DNA of 64,000 bases from Bacillota bacterium (GCA_023396095.1 JAEWXG010000012.1:186001-250000), one strand, 5' to 3'. Positions 1 to 9,060 are shown, numbered from the stretch's first letter. The notes: a model not told the origin generated them from the sequence alone. Numbers and translations are program-made.

Positions 1-35
1 TTGTGTTAAGTTCAAAAACACACTATGAGAAGTCA

Positions 36-1298
36 TCAAAAATTATGCAATTTAAAAAAAATAAATTTTGAAATACAACTTTTCTGAGCATCACTGAGAT
101 TTTCAATTTTTTCATTAAATTTAATTTCCGTTTGATCAATGCTTTCAACGCAAGGCTTTAACCATTCAATTTCTTCAAAAGAAAATCCATATCGTAACAT
201 CCATATCTCAGTTGAATCTTCCGTTCCATATTTGATGTATTTTGCCAACTTCTCAGCACGAGTATCTTGGTATACAATATAATACTGGTGGAAAACGGCA
301 TAAAACAAATCACTTAGTTTGAATCCAATTAGCTTATCAAGAAAATCATATGTATCATAGACGATACGGTCATAGTCTACATCTTTTCCTTTGGTCACTT
401 TTGAGAATAGTGGATAGGCTCTCAATTCCTTATTCGGAATGTCATTATAGCCTGCAATATATCTAACAGTCAGATTGTCTGCATCTTCCTGATGCCCTGT
501 TTGCGATAATGAGCGTCGTTGTGCAACTTTTGAAACATAAGCGTATCTTGCTTGACATATTTTACTGAATGTTTTTCCGTGAACTTTCCAGATCATTATT
601 TTTATTGCAGAATCAAAAACATACTTCTCCGCTGATGTTAATTCTCTTGCCAAATAATGCCTATATAAACACTGAAAATCTTCATAAACTTCTTTCGCGA
701 CTGCATCAGGTAGTACAAAATCTTCACCATAAAACATCATATCAAGTAGAGTGGGCACAACTGTTGTAACACTATCTAATTTTAATTTTTCTAAGTCCTT
801 GTTTGTCAAATTATATTCATCTGAAAATTCACCATTATTAATTGCATCTTTATACTCCTCATACTTTTCATCAATTTGATCGTCTGTTGTGTCTAAACGA
901 GATTTTGAAGAAAGTGTATTCTTTTTGCGATATACATTACGGAATCTACTCATCGCATTTGGTCGTAAAATGACGCTACCAAAATCAAATACTGGTTTGT
1001 TGGTAGAGCGACCGGCTCTACCAATCAGATTTTTGACAGACAGTGTCTTACTTTCTTCGAAGCGGTCAAGATAAACCACATCGAATGGCATATTGATTCC
1101 TTGCTCCAGTGTAGAAGTAGCAAAACAGATTTTACAGAAGCCCTGCTGCGTAAAATGTTCTAATATCAAACGGGCTGTCAATGGCATTGAACCGTGATGG
1201 ACAACAATTCCACATTTCAGTTTTTCTAACATATCCGAGTTATAAAACAACTTATCAGTTGTTGAAGCACCAATATACTCTCTTAGCTCATCTATCAT
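36..1298 (-). pseudogene. hamB: HamB-like Hachiman helicase, C-terminal piece
   Basis: This piece is the second RecA-like lobe of a superfamily 2 helicase. It shows a motif V-like stretch (TSTLEQGINMP, about residues 61-71) and motif VI GRAGR at 93-97, followed by a long helical C-terminal region. Walker A and B are absent here but lie in the preceding ORF. The two ORFs overlap by 11 nt in different frames. Joining them by a single-base shift gives continuous helicase sequence (about 780 residues) through the junction reading NDPIALKND then DELREYIGAST. HamB is the helicase partner of HamA in Hachiman antiphage defence. It may be a decayed or switched-off gene, or a real two-subunit split with coupled re-initiation. 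Confidence 0.65.
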
Positions 1299-2376
1299 TC
1301 TTTAGTGCAATAGGATCATTGACTGGTTGGCACATAGAAATATACTTCTGAAATTGCCTATATATCTGCTTACTATAAATGTGTGACTTTGGTACGTAGA
1401 TCAATACACTACCGCCCTTTTTTAGTGCTGATTCTATGGGGTCAAAATTTGCTTCCAGTTTGTGTTTTCCCAGTGTTGCAGAATCACTCCCGAAATGATA
1501 AAATTTTTGTTTTGAGATGTCATGGGTATAGAAAAGCTGTCCTACATTTTTTAATTCATAATTGCTGTATGTTGCCGTTGTATCAATGGTTTCAATGCCG
1601 TTCTTCTGCAATTGCGCTTCAGGGTTTTCGATGAAAGGATGTGCAAAAACAAATTTTGCATCAGGAAAATACTTTAATGCTCGCCTCACAATACTGTCAA
1701 AATAGAGTCCTCTCACCGAATGTTCATCGCTGAGCTGTGCTTCATCAAATAGAATAAGGTCAATTTTTAGCCAATCCTTATTCTTGAACAACTCTCTTGC
1801 ACGCTCAGGTGTCAGTATAAAAATATTTCTGTGAATGTGTTTTGTATTAATCCTATCAACAAAAGTAAGAATATTTACAGCTTTTCTGTCTACAAGACTG
1901 TTCAATCGGTCGAAATACTCGTTGATGAGTGCTCTTGAGGAGACAATAACAACCACATCATTAGAACATTCCGAAATAAGATGTCGAAATACAAATGATT
2001 TCCCCGTACTTGTTGGTGCCGAAAAACTGAAAAACTGTAAATCTCGTACCCTTTTAAGAATATCTGCTTGCATTGGCGTATAGTCATTACCAAATTCATC
2101 CTTGAGTTGTTGATGATACATCTCAAAGACTGATCCTGCAAGGCTTTCGATTTTGGGGTGTTTGAAAAACAACCCCATCGTAGCAATGATTTCTTGCTCG
2201 TCTTTCTTGAAAAACTCTGGTTGAAACAGTTTTAAATATGATACTATTTCTAAAACCACCGAGTTATTGGGACCATTTTGATAAATTTCAGATTTGACAT
2301 AGTCGATAATCTGCACCAAATCTTCTCCTTTGCGGATTTTGGCAATGATATTGCCATTTTCTAAAACAGTATTCAT
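1288..2376 (-). pseudogene. hamB: HamB-like Hachiman helicase, N-terminal piece
   Basis: This is the first RecA lobe of an SF2 helicase. Walker A is APTSTGKS at residues 120-127 and Walker B is DEAQ at 211-214. About 110 helical residues precede Walker A. The ORF ends at TGA just after the first lobe, and motifs V and VI continue in the next ORF in another frame. The start ATG overlaps the hamA stop as ATGA, which implies translational coupling with the nuclease gene. The HamB assignment rests on this pairing with HamA plus the helicase layout. A generic DEAD-box defence helicase is the alternative. Confidence 0.65.
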
Positions 2377-3071
2377 AAGTCCACCGCCACCAAAATGAGT
2401 TCTTTATATTGAAGTAATGATTGAAAGTCCGGGCGCTTCGTGATATTAGCGATTATTCTATCTGTGTTGGTAATTTTTGCTGAAAACGCAGCAGAAAATC
2501 CCTTTCTTCCATCGGCCGCCCTTTGCAAAGCCGATGTTGTACAGAACGGTTTTAATTCAGGAAGATCTTCAACATCTTTTCCATCGCTGATAAAATCGAC
2601 AATTTGTGGCAATGCCGATGAATACGCCGTTGTAATGGCAACATATTTCGCTTCACCAAAAATAACCGTATCCGTAATTTTGTTTTGTGAATGAAAATCA
2701 AATTCCGGATTCCCAGAACGCTTTTTACCAACGAGTTCATCAAGAGGAATATCTAAATAGTCCAATTTTGATATCATAGTTTCTCTAGCTAATTCAGATA
2801 CCACATACTCACCAGCATCTTTGCTGATATTGTCATCAACGCATTTGTCAAATTTTTCTTTAATATCATCAATGGTTTTCTTTGCACGGGAGGCAAATGC
2901 TTTCTGCTCAAAGTCTTGATCGAATTTACTAAGCCAAGACAAGTCCATAAGAGTACGCAAAATATCTGATAATGTTGCTGAAATATCTTCAGGATCTATT
3001 CTGAAAAATTGAACTTTTGCAGGAGAACACTCAGTTAGCACCCTGTGATCAGTTATCTTCAAGACATTCAC
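2373..3071 (-). CDS. hamA: HamA-like nuclease of Hachiman (DUF1837 type)
   Basis: This 232-residue protein has a PD-(D/E)xK-like core: an acidic residue in NPEFDFHSQN (D125) followed by GEAKY, with E140 and K142 as the likely catalytic pair. The surrounding sequence (KLDYLDIPLDEL, GKKRSGNPEFDF) matches my recollection of the DUF1837 family of HamA. In known Hachiman systems HamA is a nuclease held in check by the HamB helicase and released on phage infection. The GTG start follows the res stop with a single intervening base. A TTG three codons later (3062) has a better-spaced GAGGTG and could be the true start. The gene looks intact, and its stop overlaps the hamB start. Confidence 0.65.
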   Translation of the reverse strand: MNVLKITDHRVLTECSPAKVQFFRIDPEDISATLSDILRTLMDLSWLSKFDQDFEQKAFASRAKKTIDDIKEKFDKCVDDNISKDAGEYVVSELARETMISKLDYLDIPLDELVGKKRSGNPEFDFHSQNKITDTVIFGEAKYVAITTAYSSALPQIVDFISDGKDVEDLPELKPFCTTSALQRAADGRKGFSAAFSAKITNTDRIIANITKRPDFQSLLQYKELILVAVDL

Positions 3072-3072
3072 C

Positions 3073-3420
3073 TCACTTCAAAATATCACTCAACACAACC
3101 CAGCTATCGCTGTTAATATCCTCGGAATAGCTATCCATACAAATGCACAATTCTTCACTTTTTTCGTCATAGCGGACAATGCCACCCTTTAAGCCGTAGC
3201 GTTCCAAATAATCTTTCAGCACAGCGAATTTTTTCGACGTGAAAATGTCAATATCTTGACTATTGCCACTGCGGTCAAAACCGCCCTTGGTCTCCACGAT
3301 CCAAACTTCACTGTTTACGCCGATTATATAGTCAGGATAGAAATTCTTCTGCTTGTCCGAATTATCCGCATATACGATGGACAAATACTCATTGCCTTTA
3401 TCACCATTTTTATATACCAT
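3073..3420 (-). pseudogene. res: type III restriction subunit Res, severed C-terminal nuclease domain
   Basis: This 115-residue reading frame carries the PD-(D/E)xK endonuclease signature of type III Res subunits: PDYIIG, then WIVETKGG. It is the natural continuation of the helicase ORF upstream, which runs into a different frame at EWYIK. A single extra A in the A5 run near 3408-3412 would restore EWYIKNGDKGNE. The ATG at 3420 is internal to the family alignment and has no convincing SD, so independent translation is doubtful. Its stop is one base before the hamA start codon. Confidence 0.75.
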
Positions 3421-5258
3421 TCCACGACATCACACTTTTCGCAGAATTTCTCGAATTTTCGTTCCGAAGAGGAGCGGACTTCCGCAGAAGAAAGGTAGCC
3501 TTGATATACATTTTTCTTCATTTCCAACTGTGTTTTTGCTGTACCATCATAGGTAAACAGACAGGACTGTGGAATTCGGAACGGCACTTTGGATATTTGA
3601 TCAATATCAAGGGAAAGCTGTTGAAGTTCCGCTGCCATTGCTTCACGAATCGTATGGCGCAGCAGATTGGCGTTATTAATTACAAAGGCGTAGACTTCTC
3701 TCGGCTCCATCGCGAGGATTTTACGGCTGTATGTAAAATTGCGATCAAATAACTTACGAATGATCGTATTCATATAGCTGTATTCCATACCAATTTCCAT
3801 ACCGATTTTCCCCACCTTCTGATGGTACATATGACCGTGATCGTGGGTATTTAGCTTTTCTGCAATTACTACCGTATTCATATCTGCCGAAGCAAAATCT
3901 AAAGTTGCGGTTCCTCCCGAAAGGGTATGGCGCAGAATATCGGTGCTAAACTCAAAACCCGCCGCCTGCAAGCGTGCCTTGTTCTCCGACTTATTTAAGC
4001 CAGTCTTGAATTTTTCTTCAAAATACTTTGCTACAGAGAGCAGAGCCTTTTTAGGATTGCGGTAGTCTGTCACCATTGTTCTCTGTTCGGAAGTCAGGGT
4101 GATGCCTTTATACTCATTTTTAAGGAACAGGATAGCTGCTTCTAACGCCCCCTTACCGAGACTCAGCTTGACACCAGCAGTGAATTTTTCATCGAAAGTG
4201 TAGAGATAACAACTATCCAGCAAATCTTTGCCGTAGTGGCGCGCCTCCGGTATACGGCGAATACGCCCAATGGTCTGAATTTCAAAGGTTTCATCCATAT
4301 TGTCACGGAGCTTTACCAAAATGGCGGCTCTCGGACAGTCCCATCCTGTGGCAACAGCTTGCTTGATAATAACGGCAACAGAGGGAGCATTGATTTCTTC
4401 AATGCCCTCCAAGTTTTCGTGCATATCAGAGAGCCACACCGCAAGCTGATTGTTTTCATAGGTTACTCCCTGCATTTCAAACCAGCGTTCCACATCGTCC
4501 TGTAATTTTTCGAATTTGTTTGGAATCTGCACCACGATCAAAGGATTAATATCCTTCCCGTCGGAAAGAAATTCAGCACGGATTTCACGTTGCTTGGCAT
4601 AAGCCTGTTCTAACAGATAGCTGGTTGCATTATCCATTTCTACCTGCTGGGGAAAATCCTCATTAATTATGAGCATTTTCTTGATAAGTCCCTCTGCAAT
4701 AACATCCACTTCAGGAATTTCTATGAGTTCCGCATTTTTAAAACCTTTCGGAGTCGCAGAGCAACGGATGATTTTGTCCGTATGGAAATACTGGATGATC
4801 TCATCTGCTTTGACCGTGTTGTTCTGATGGCTTTCGTCCACAATAACAATAAAATGCAAATCGGCGTTCAGAGCGTGTTCGATATGCTCCAAAAAGTTGG
4901 TGCGTTCGCTGTCTTTCAAGGCGTTGTTACCCTTTTTCGTCAGCTTTTCCCAGTTGATGAAACAGTTATCATTTTCTTCAAAGCCACCCGCCATTACATC
5001 GGAGAGCAGCTTTGTCTGAGCAGCGTGGCTATACTTATCCATCTTTTCCTTGCTCTGTTCTTCCAAATTGCCCTTGCCGGGGGTAAGCCATACAAATACG
5101 ATATTGCGGTATGATTGCACATATTGGTGCATAAAATAGGTAAGAATAATCGTTTTTCCGCTGCTCGTAAGGCTTTTTAGGATAATGTCACGGACAGGCT
5201 TGTCCATCGCCTCAAAAAGCGATTTTACAGCCGATAATTGGAAATTTTTCAGTTGCAT
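3324..5258 (-). pseudogene. res: type III restriction enzyme Res subunit, helicase part (frameshifted)
   Basis: This is the DEAD-like ATPase/translocase part of a type III restriction enzyme. Walker A (LTSSGKT) lies at residues 30-36 and the DESH box near residue 140. A QTIGRIRR motif VI follows, then the long spacer typical of Res. Homology-like sequence ends around EWYIK. The last roughly 28 codons (to ISILTI) are out-of-frame readthrough overlapping the real nuclease domain. As written the product lacks the endonuclease and should not cut. It starts 3 nt after the mod stop. This stretch is the most GC-rich of the window, which points to transfer. Confidence 0.8.
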
Positions 5259-5261
5259 CGC

Positions 5262-6602
5262 TTACACCTCCTGTAAATCACGATAATAGTAGTCGGGAAT
5301 GATATTGATTTCAATACTATGGTCAGCAAGGGATTGTTCCTGTTCCTCCCCGGGCAGCAGATCGTGCCCCATATACAATTTGTTGCACTTGCCGTAGGCT
5401 TCGATATTTGTCATAAAATCATCAAGTTCTTCTTCGGTCAGCACGATAGCAATTTCTGCATTACCCGTGAAATTTACGCCGTTTTCAAGTTCAACAAGTT
5501 CACGGATATGCTTTAACAACTCGTCCGCATATTCGTAATACATACGATCAGAGATGGGAATATAGTCAACTTTATAATATTTCAGGCTTGCAGGATAGTT
5601 CTCCTTATCGATTACACGCCTAATGCGCTCATAGGTAACATCACGGCAAATATTGTTTTCGTTGTTGGTACAAAGGATAAATTTACGATTACCGCGATCT
5701 TCTGCATTTAGTTTCATCACTGCGTGTCCTGTTGTTCCACTACCGGCGAAAAAATCTAAAATGGTATTGTTTTTCCCTTGTTTAAGTGAAACAAGGTATT
5801 CAATCAAGTCTAAGTTTTTTGGATTGCTAAATGTTGCTCTAACACCCATTACATCCGTCAAAACATTCGTTCCGTCATTTGTTGAATAATCCACAATACT
5901 TCTCGAGTTACTTTGCTCTATAGAAATATAGAATAACTGCCCATTTTGTTCAATAATACTTTCAGCAGGAACAAAGGTGCGTTTTTTTACGGATAAATTC
6001 GAGCGTTTACCTGTAATAATGATATTATCGGTTTCGTTATTGAATTTTTCTAATGCCCACGTCCAACACCCCAATTTGCCACGAACTTTTGGTGGCAATA
6101 TTGGAATATAGCCTTTTTCTATAAGCGATTCATCGTGAGAGTATATTTCTTCAATAGCATTAGATGTACGGGCTAATTCTACATCGTAGTCTGCGATTGC
6201 AATTTTATCGTCTGTGTTGGGATAATAATATATCGTATATCCAAGATTTGGCCGAGCGTTAAGAGTGCCGCCTTCACCGCGAGTTGTAATTGCATCACCG
6301 ACATAATAATATCTATTACCCTCTTTTACAGCGGGACGATATTTTTGTTTAATCTGTAACAAAGTAGGTTTCACACGGGAACCGTTAATATAAAGAGTTT
6401 TCTTTCTATAAGCAAGGATATATTCGTGATTTTTCTGTATATTTACAGTATCATTTTTTGCGTTCATCTTGTTTTGTATGATAATGCCCATAAAATTATC
6501 TGCGCTGAATACATCGTCGCACAACAATTTTAAAGGTGCTTGCTCATTATCATCAATTTGAATAAATATTGCACCTTCATTTGAAAGAAGTTTTTTTTGC
6601 AA
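5262..6602 (-). pseudogene. mod: type III DNA methyltransferase Mod, C-terminal part
   Basis: This is the target-recognition and C-terminal part of a type III Mod (N6-adenine methyltransferase, beta class). The SAM-binding FxGxG motif is seen as LDFFAGSGTTGHAV near residue 285, and the catalytic DPPY is in the preceding ORF. The junction is an A8 run at 6592-6599: removing one A gives AKKLLSNEGAIFIQIDDNEQ in frame. Central residues 40-230 are the likely target-recognition domain. The first codons of this ORF are only a frame artefact; no SD precedes them. Confidence 0.85.
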
Positions 6603-6804
6603 TAGTTAATCTTTCTGACATAAAAGAAACCCATTTACTGTGTTTGAACGAGTCTTCAGAATCAACAAAAATATCATCATATATAAAATCCTTATTTCCT
6701 GTGTTATATGGCGGATCTATATAAATAAGATCAATTTTGCCCTTGTGTGTTTTTTCAAGCAATTTAAGAGAAGCAAGATTGTCTCCCTCAATGAGAAAAT
6801 TCAT
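6577..6804 (-). pseudogene. mod: type III Mod, DPPY-containing middle segment
   Basis: This 75-residue segment carries the methyltransferase catalytic motif DPPY at residues 30-33 (IYIDPPYNTG) and the preceding EGDNLASLKLLEKTHKGKID block typical of type III Mod. It terminates after the A8 run, at AKKTSFK-stop. It begins at an ATG that overlaps the stop of the N-terminal segment as ATGA, in a different frame. One more A at that AAATGA junction would fuse GGK to MNFLIEGDN, so a second frame break is likely, although coupled re-initiation at ATGA is possible. Confidence 0.85.
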
Positions 6805-7064
6805 TTGCCACCATTATCAAAGAATAAATCTTTATCCTCCGTTAGTACAGGCGTATGGGTATCCAGCACTTCGTCAATTTCTTCACGGTGCTCCTCAAAT
6901 ATAAGTCCGTATTTCTTTCCGTTTACATCTTTTTCAAGGTTGGAAAGATAGGAAAGCAGATTACCTGTATTTTCATCCTGCGGTGCAGCAGAAATAAAGG
7001 TTCGGATTCCCTTGATTTTATTCAACAAATCCTCACGCTTCTGTTTGGATATATTTATACTCAT
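6801..7064 (-). pseudogene. mod: type III Mod, N-terminal helical segment
   Basis: This segment of about 87 residues starts at MSINISKQKR. The start at 7064 is chosen because an AAGGAG lies 7 nt upstream; the longer ORF from 7103 has no SD. The sequence ends in VLTEDKDLFFDNGGK. It resembles the N-terminal helical region that precedes the EGDN block in clostridial type III Mod proteins. It is therefore the true beginning of mod, with the reading frame lost at AAATGA. Intact Mod would be about 600 residues. Confidence 0.65.
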
Positions 7065-7068
7065 ATCG

Positions 7069-7170
7069 TTACTCCTTAAATTCATTCGGAATTTCTTTTT
7101 CAAATCCTGATATATATTGTTTTTCTGTTTTTACAATTTCCTTTTTAAAAGACTTTCTAAACTGTTTCAT
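7069..7170 (-). CDS. possible 33-residue ORF between ORF6N gene and mod
   Basis: A small lysine/glutamate-rich ORF starts MKQFRKSFKKEI and ends IPNEFKE. Its stop is 4 nt before the mod start, and the mod SD lies inside its last codons. No SD precedes its own ATG. It may be a remnant of a gene that once stood here or may not be coding at all. No family recognised. Confidence 0.2.
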   Translation of the reverse strand: MKQFRKSFKKEIVKTEKQYISGFEKEIPNEFKE

Positions 7171-7203
7171 TACATTATCAAAATTTAAATCTTACATCCC
7201 TTT

Positions 7204-8097
7204 CTACCTCACTTTATTTACAAGACTCTTAACTAAGTCCTTATCTTCTATCTTCGTAAATCCAAAGCTCTTTTTACCAGCATCCTTTATAGAAGCTCCT
7301 ACGTGATAAACTTCTGCTTTATCTATGATTAAAAATCTATCATGAAAATCTGTTGTAGTTTTAACCGATAGCTTTGGATATTGAGCGTTAAATTTCGTTA
7401 TATCTTTTGTTGATAAGCTTCCTTTACCGGCTGTCACAATTACAGCATCCACGCTCCGATTTTTCTTACACAGAATATTTAATGTGTTGACATCTACATA
7501 GTTATCAATCAAGACGATTTCTTTCTTAGCCTTTTTAACAAGTCCCACAATAAAGCTAAATGCATCATATATTTGCCCATCGAAAAATATATTTTGCTTA
7601 ACCTCAGTATTGGTCGCAATATAATTAAATACTTCTTCCAGTTTCCTATCTGTTTCCAATTGTTTTAACTCCACTCTGTCAAGACGAGCGAACATCTCTC
7701 GGTTAGAAAGCAAAAAATTTCTCATCTCCACAAAACTATTCATGATTTTAATACTGATTTCCACTGCCACATCACTTTTAAGCACAGCAGAAAGCATGGC
7801 GATACCTTGTTCTGTAAATACATATGGCATATATCTTCTGCCACCATAATTATTATTGGAACTTGAGCTTCCATTTTGGAATCTCAAGTTTTCATATTCA
7901 AATTCCGTTAATTGAAAACAAAAGTGTTCTGGAAATCTTGATAAATTTCTTTTCATCGCTTTATTTAAATTACCAGTAGTAACTTTATATAATTCTGCGA
8001 GATCACTATCTACCATTACCTGTTTGCCTCTAATGGTATAAATCATATTCTGTATTTCTCTATTATCAACAATGGCGAGATTTTTATCTTCTGTCAT
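7204..8097 (-). CDS. ORF6N (KilA-N-like) domain protein with PLD-like C-terminus
   Basis: This protein is 297 residues from MTEDKN, chosen because GGAGGT lies 4 nt upstream. The N-terminal ORF6N domain (REIQNMIYTIRGKQVM to FTEQGIAML) is a putative DNA-binding fold common in phage antirepressors and beside restriction systems. A coiled linker (RLDRVELKQLETDRKLEEV) follows. The last 120 residues resemble a phospholipase D-like fold, with FHDRFLIID followed by a conserved-looking VGASIKDAGKKSF. A low-complexity SSSSNNN insert in ORF6N coincides with an inverted repeat in the DNA. Neighbours suggest a regulator or accessory factor of the mod-res operon; the true role is unknown. Confidence 0.8.
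   Translation of the reverse strand: MTEDKNLAIVDNREIQNMIYTIRGKQVMVDSDLAELYKVTTGNLNKAMKRNLSRFPEHFCFQLTEFEYENLRFQNGSSSSNNNYGGRRYMPYVFTEQGIAMLSAVLKSDVAVEISIKIMNSFVEMRNFLLSNREMFARLDRVELKQLETDRKLEEVFNYIATNTEVKQNIFFDGQIYDAFSFIVGLVKKAKKEIVLIDNYVDVNTLNILCKKNRSVDAVIVTAGKGSLSTKDITKFNAQYPKLSVKTTTDFHDRFLIIDKAEVYHVGASIKDAGKKSFGFTKIEDKDLVKSLVNKVR
7860..7890. repeat. 31-bp palindrome inside the ORF6N gene (copy 2)
   Basis: Arms AACTTGAG and CTCAAGTT are separated by 15 nt. Counting the inner bases, 14-nt arms pair with one mismatch around a 3-nt centre. It matches the copy at 8117-8147 at 26 of 31 positions. It lies in the codons for LRFQNGSSSS. Confidence 0.75.
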
Positions 8098-8116
8098 AAA
8101 TACCTCCATCTTTTAG

Positions 8117-8147
8117 AACTTGAGATTCCATCTTGCCACCTCAAGTT
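8117..8147. repeat. 31-bp palindrome in the leader of the ORF6N gene (copy 1)
   Basis: It has the same 8-bp arms (AACTTGAG / CTCAAGTT) and the same 15-nt spacing as copy 2. It lies between the XRE gene stop (8150) and the ORF6N SD. A site bound by the XRE or ORF6N protein, or a translational-control hairpin, would fit this position. That is inference. Confidence 0.75.
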
Positions 8148-8149
8148 TT

Positions 8150-8359
8150 TTATTTCTTTTGCTCTATAATTGAAACCATATCTCCAAAATCAACACCTAA
8201 TTTGGTTCCGATACGATATAAAACATCCATGCTTACAAACTCGCCTCTGCCCATTTTAGATATAGTTGCGGGAGATAATTCACAAGCATTCGTCAATTCT
8301 TTTTTATTCATATTTTTATCTATTAAAACTTTCCACAACCCGTTATAACTGACTTTCAT
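8150..8359 (-). CDS. XRE-family (Cro/CI) transcriptional regulator
   Basis: This 69-residue single-domain helix-turn-helix protein reads NKKELTNACELSPATISKM (HTH), then MDVLYRIGTKLGVDFGDMV, the usual tail of small Cro/CI regulators. AAGGAG precedes the ATG. It is first in the minus-strand series leading to ORF6N, mod, res and hamAB, so it is likely the regulator of this island. It probably acts at its own promoter in 8360-8480 and perhaps at the palindrome just downstream. Confidence 0.85.
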   Translation of the reverse strand: MKVSYNGLWKVLIDKNMNKKELTNACELSPATISKMGRGEFVSMDVLYRIGTKLGVDFGDMVSIIEQKK

Positions 8360-8498
8360 GTTTTCACTCCTTAATTATAAGTTTATAAAGTTATTTTATA
8401 CATTATAACATTTTCGCTACAATTTTTAAAGAACTAAATTTTGAAAGTGCTTTATTTGCTTATTACTCTAGAAATTAGAATTTGAAAAAGGAGAATAA

Positions 8499-8951
8499 AT
8501 GATAAGAATTGAAGAAATACCGGTAGAAAGAATTAATGAATACTTTGACATTCAGTTTCGTTATTTAGTTGATGATGGAATGATTACCACGGATGAAGAA
8601 AAAGATTATTTTCAAAGTTCAGAGTATCGAGATGTTTTAAAAGGTCATATGCTTCGTACTCCTGACACATTACATATGCTTTATTTCGTGCGTGATGGGG
8701 TTAGAATCGGCGCATCTCAATACTGTACTTATAAGAGTGAAGACAGAAAATGTTTCATCCTAGATTTCTGGGTTTTCCCGAGGTATAGAGGCAATGGAAC
8801 AGGTCACGAATGCGCTCAAAGGTTTTTTGAGCACACAAAGAATGATGGTGCTTTGTATTATGCTCTCAATTATGCGAAAGAGGATTCCCGCAGATTCTGG
8901 CGTCTCTTGGATTTATTGACAATGGTATCGATGAGTACGGCTCTCCGTTGA
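8499..8951 (+). pseudogene. GNAT-family N-acetyltransferase, frameshifted near its end
   Basis: A GNAT fold is indicated by LDFWVFPRYRGNGTGHE, which covers the acetyl-CoA pyrophosphate loop (consensus RGxGxG; the third glycine is kept as GTG). AAGGAG precedes the ATG. After FWR the frame diverges: one extra base near 8907 would give LGFIDNGIDEYGSPLMIKK ending at 8965, a normal GNAT C-terminus. As written the tail reads LLDLLTMVSMSTALR. Substrate unknown. It is divergent from the XRE gene and is the right-hand gene of the island. Confidence 0.75.
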
Positions 8952-9027
8952 TGATTAAGAAATAGACGACTCCGAGTTTATCTAAATCATATTTTAAAGG
9001 AATATTTGCTTTTAGCTACACACAAAG

Positions 9028-9060
9028 AGACCGCAACCACTAAGCTACGGTCTATTTTTT
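9028..9060 (+). terminator. Rho-independent terminator after the GNAT gene
   Basis: Stem AGACCG / CGGTCT with a 14-nt loop, then an A and a T-run. Confidence 0.75.

Noticed and set aside
7204..8097. Toxin-antitoxin reading of the XRE-ORF6N pair
   Set aside because: The ORF6N protein has no known toxin domain and is far longer than typical toxins; an antirepressor/regulator role fits better.
36..8965. Explaining all island frameshifts as sequencing error
   Set aside because: Not excluded, but the housekeeping part with many longer A/T runs is free of breaks, which argues against it; the read-level check is stated in the findings.
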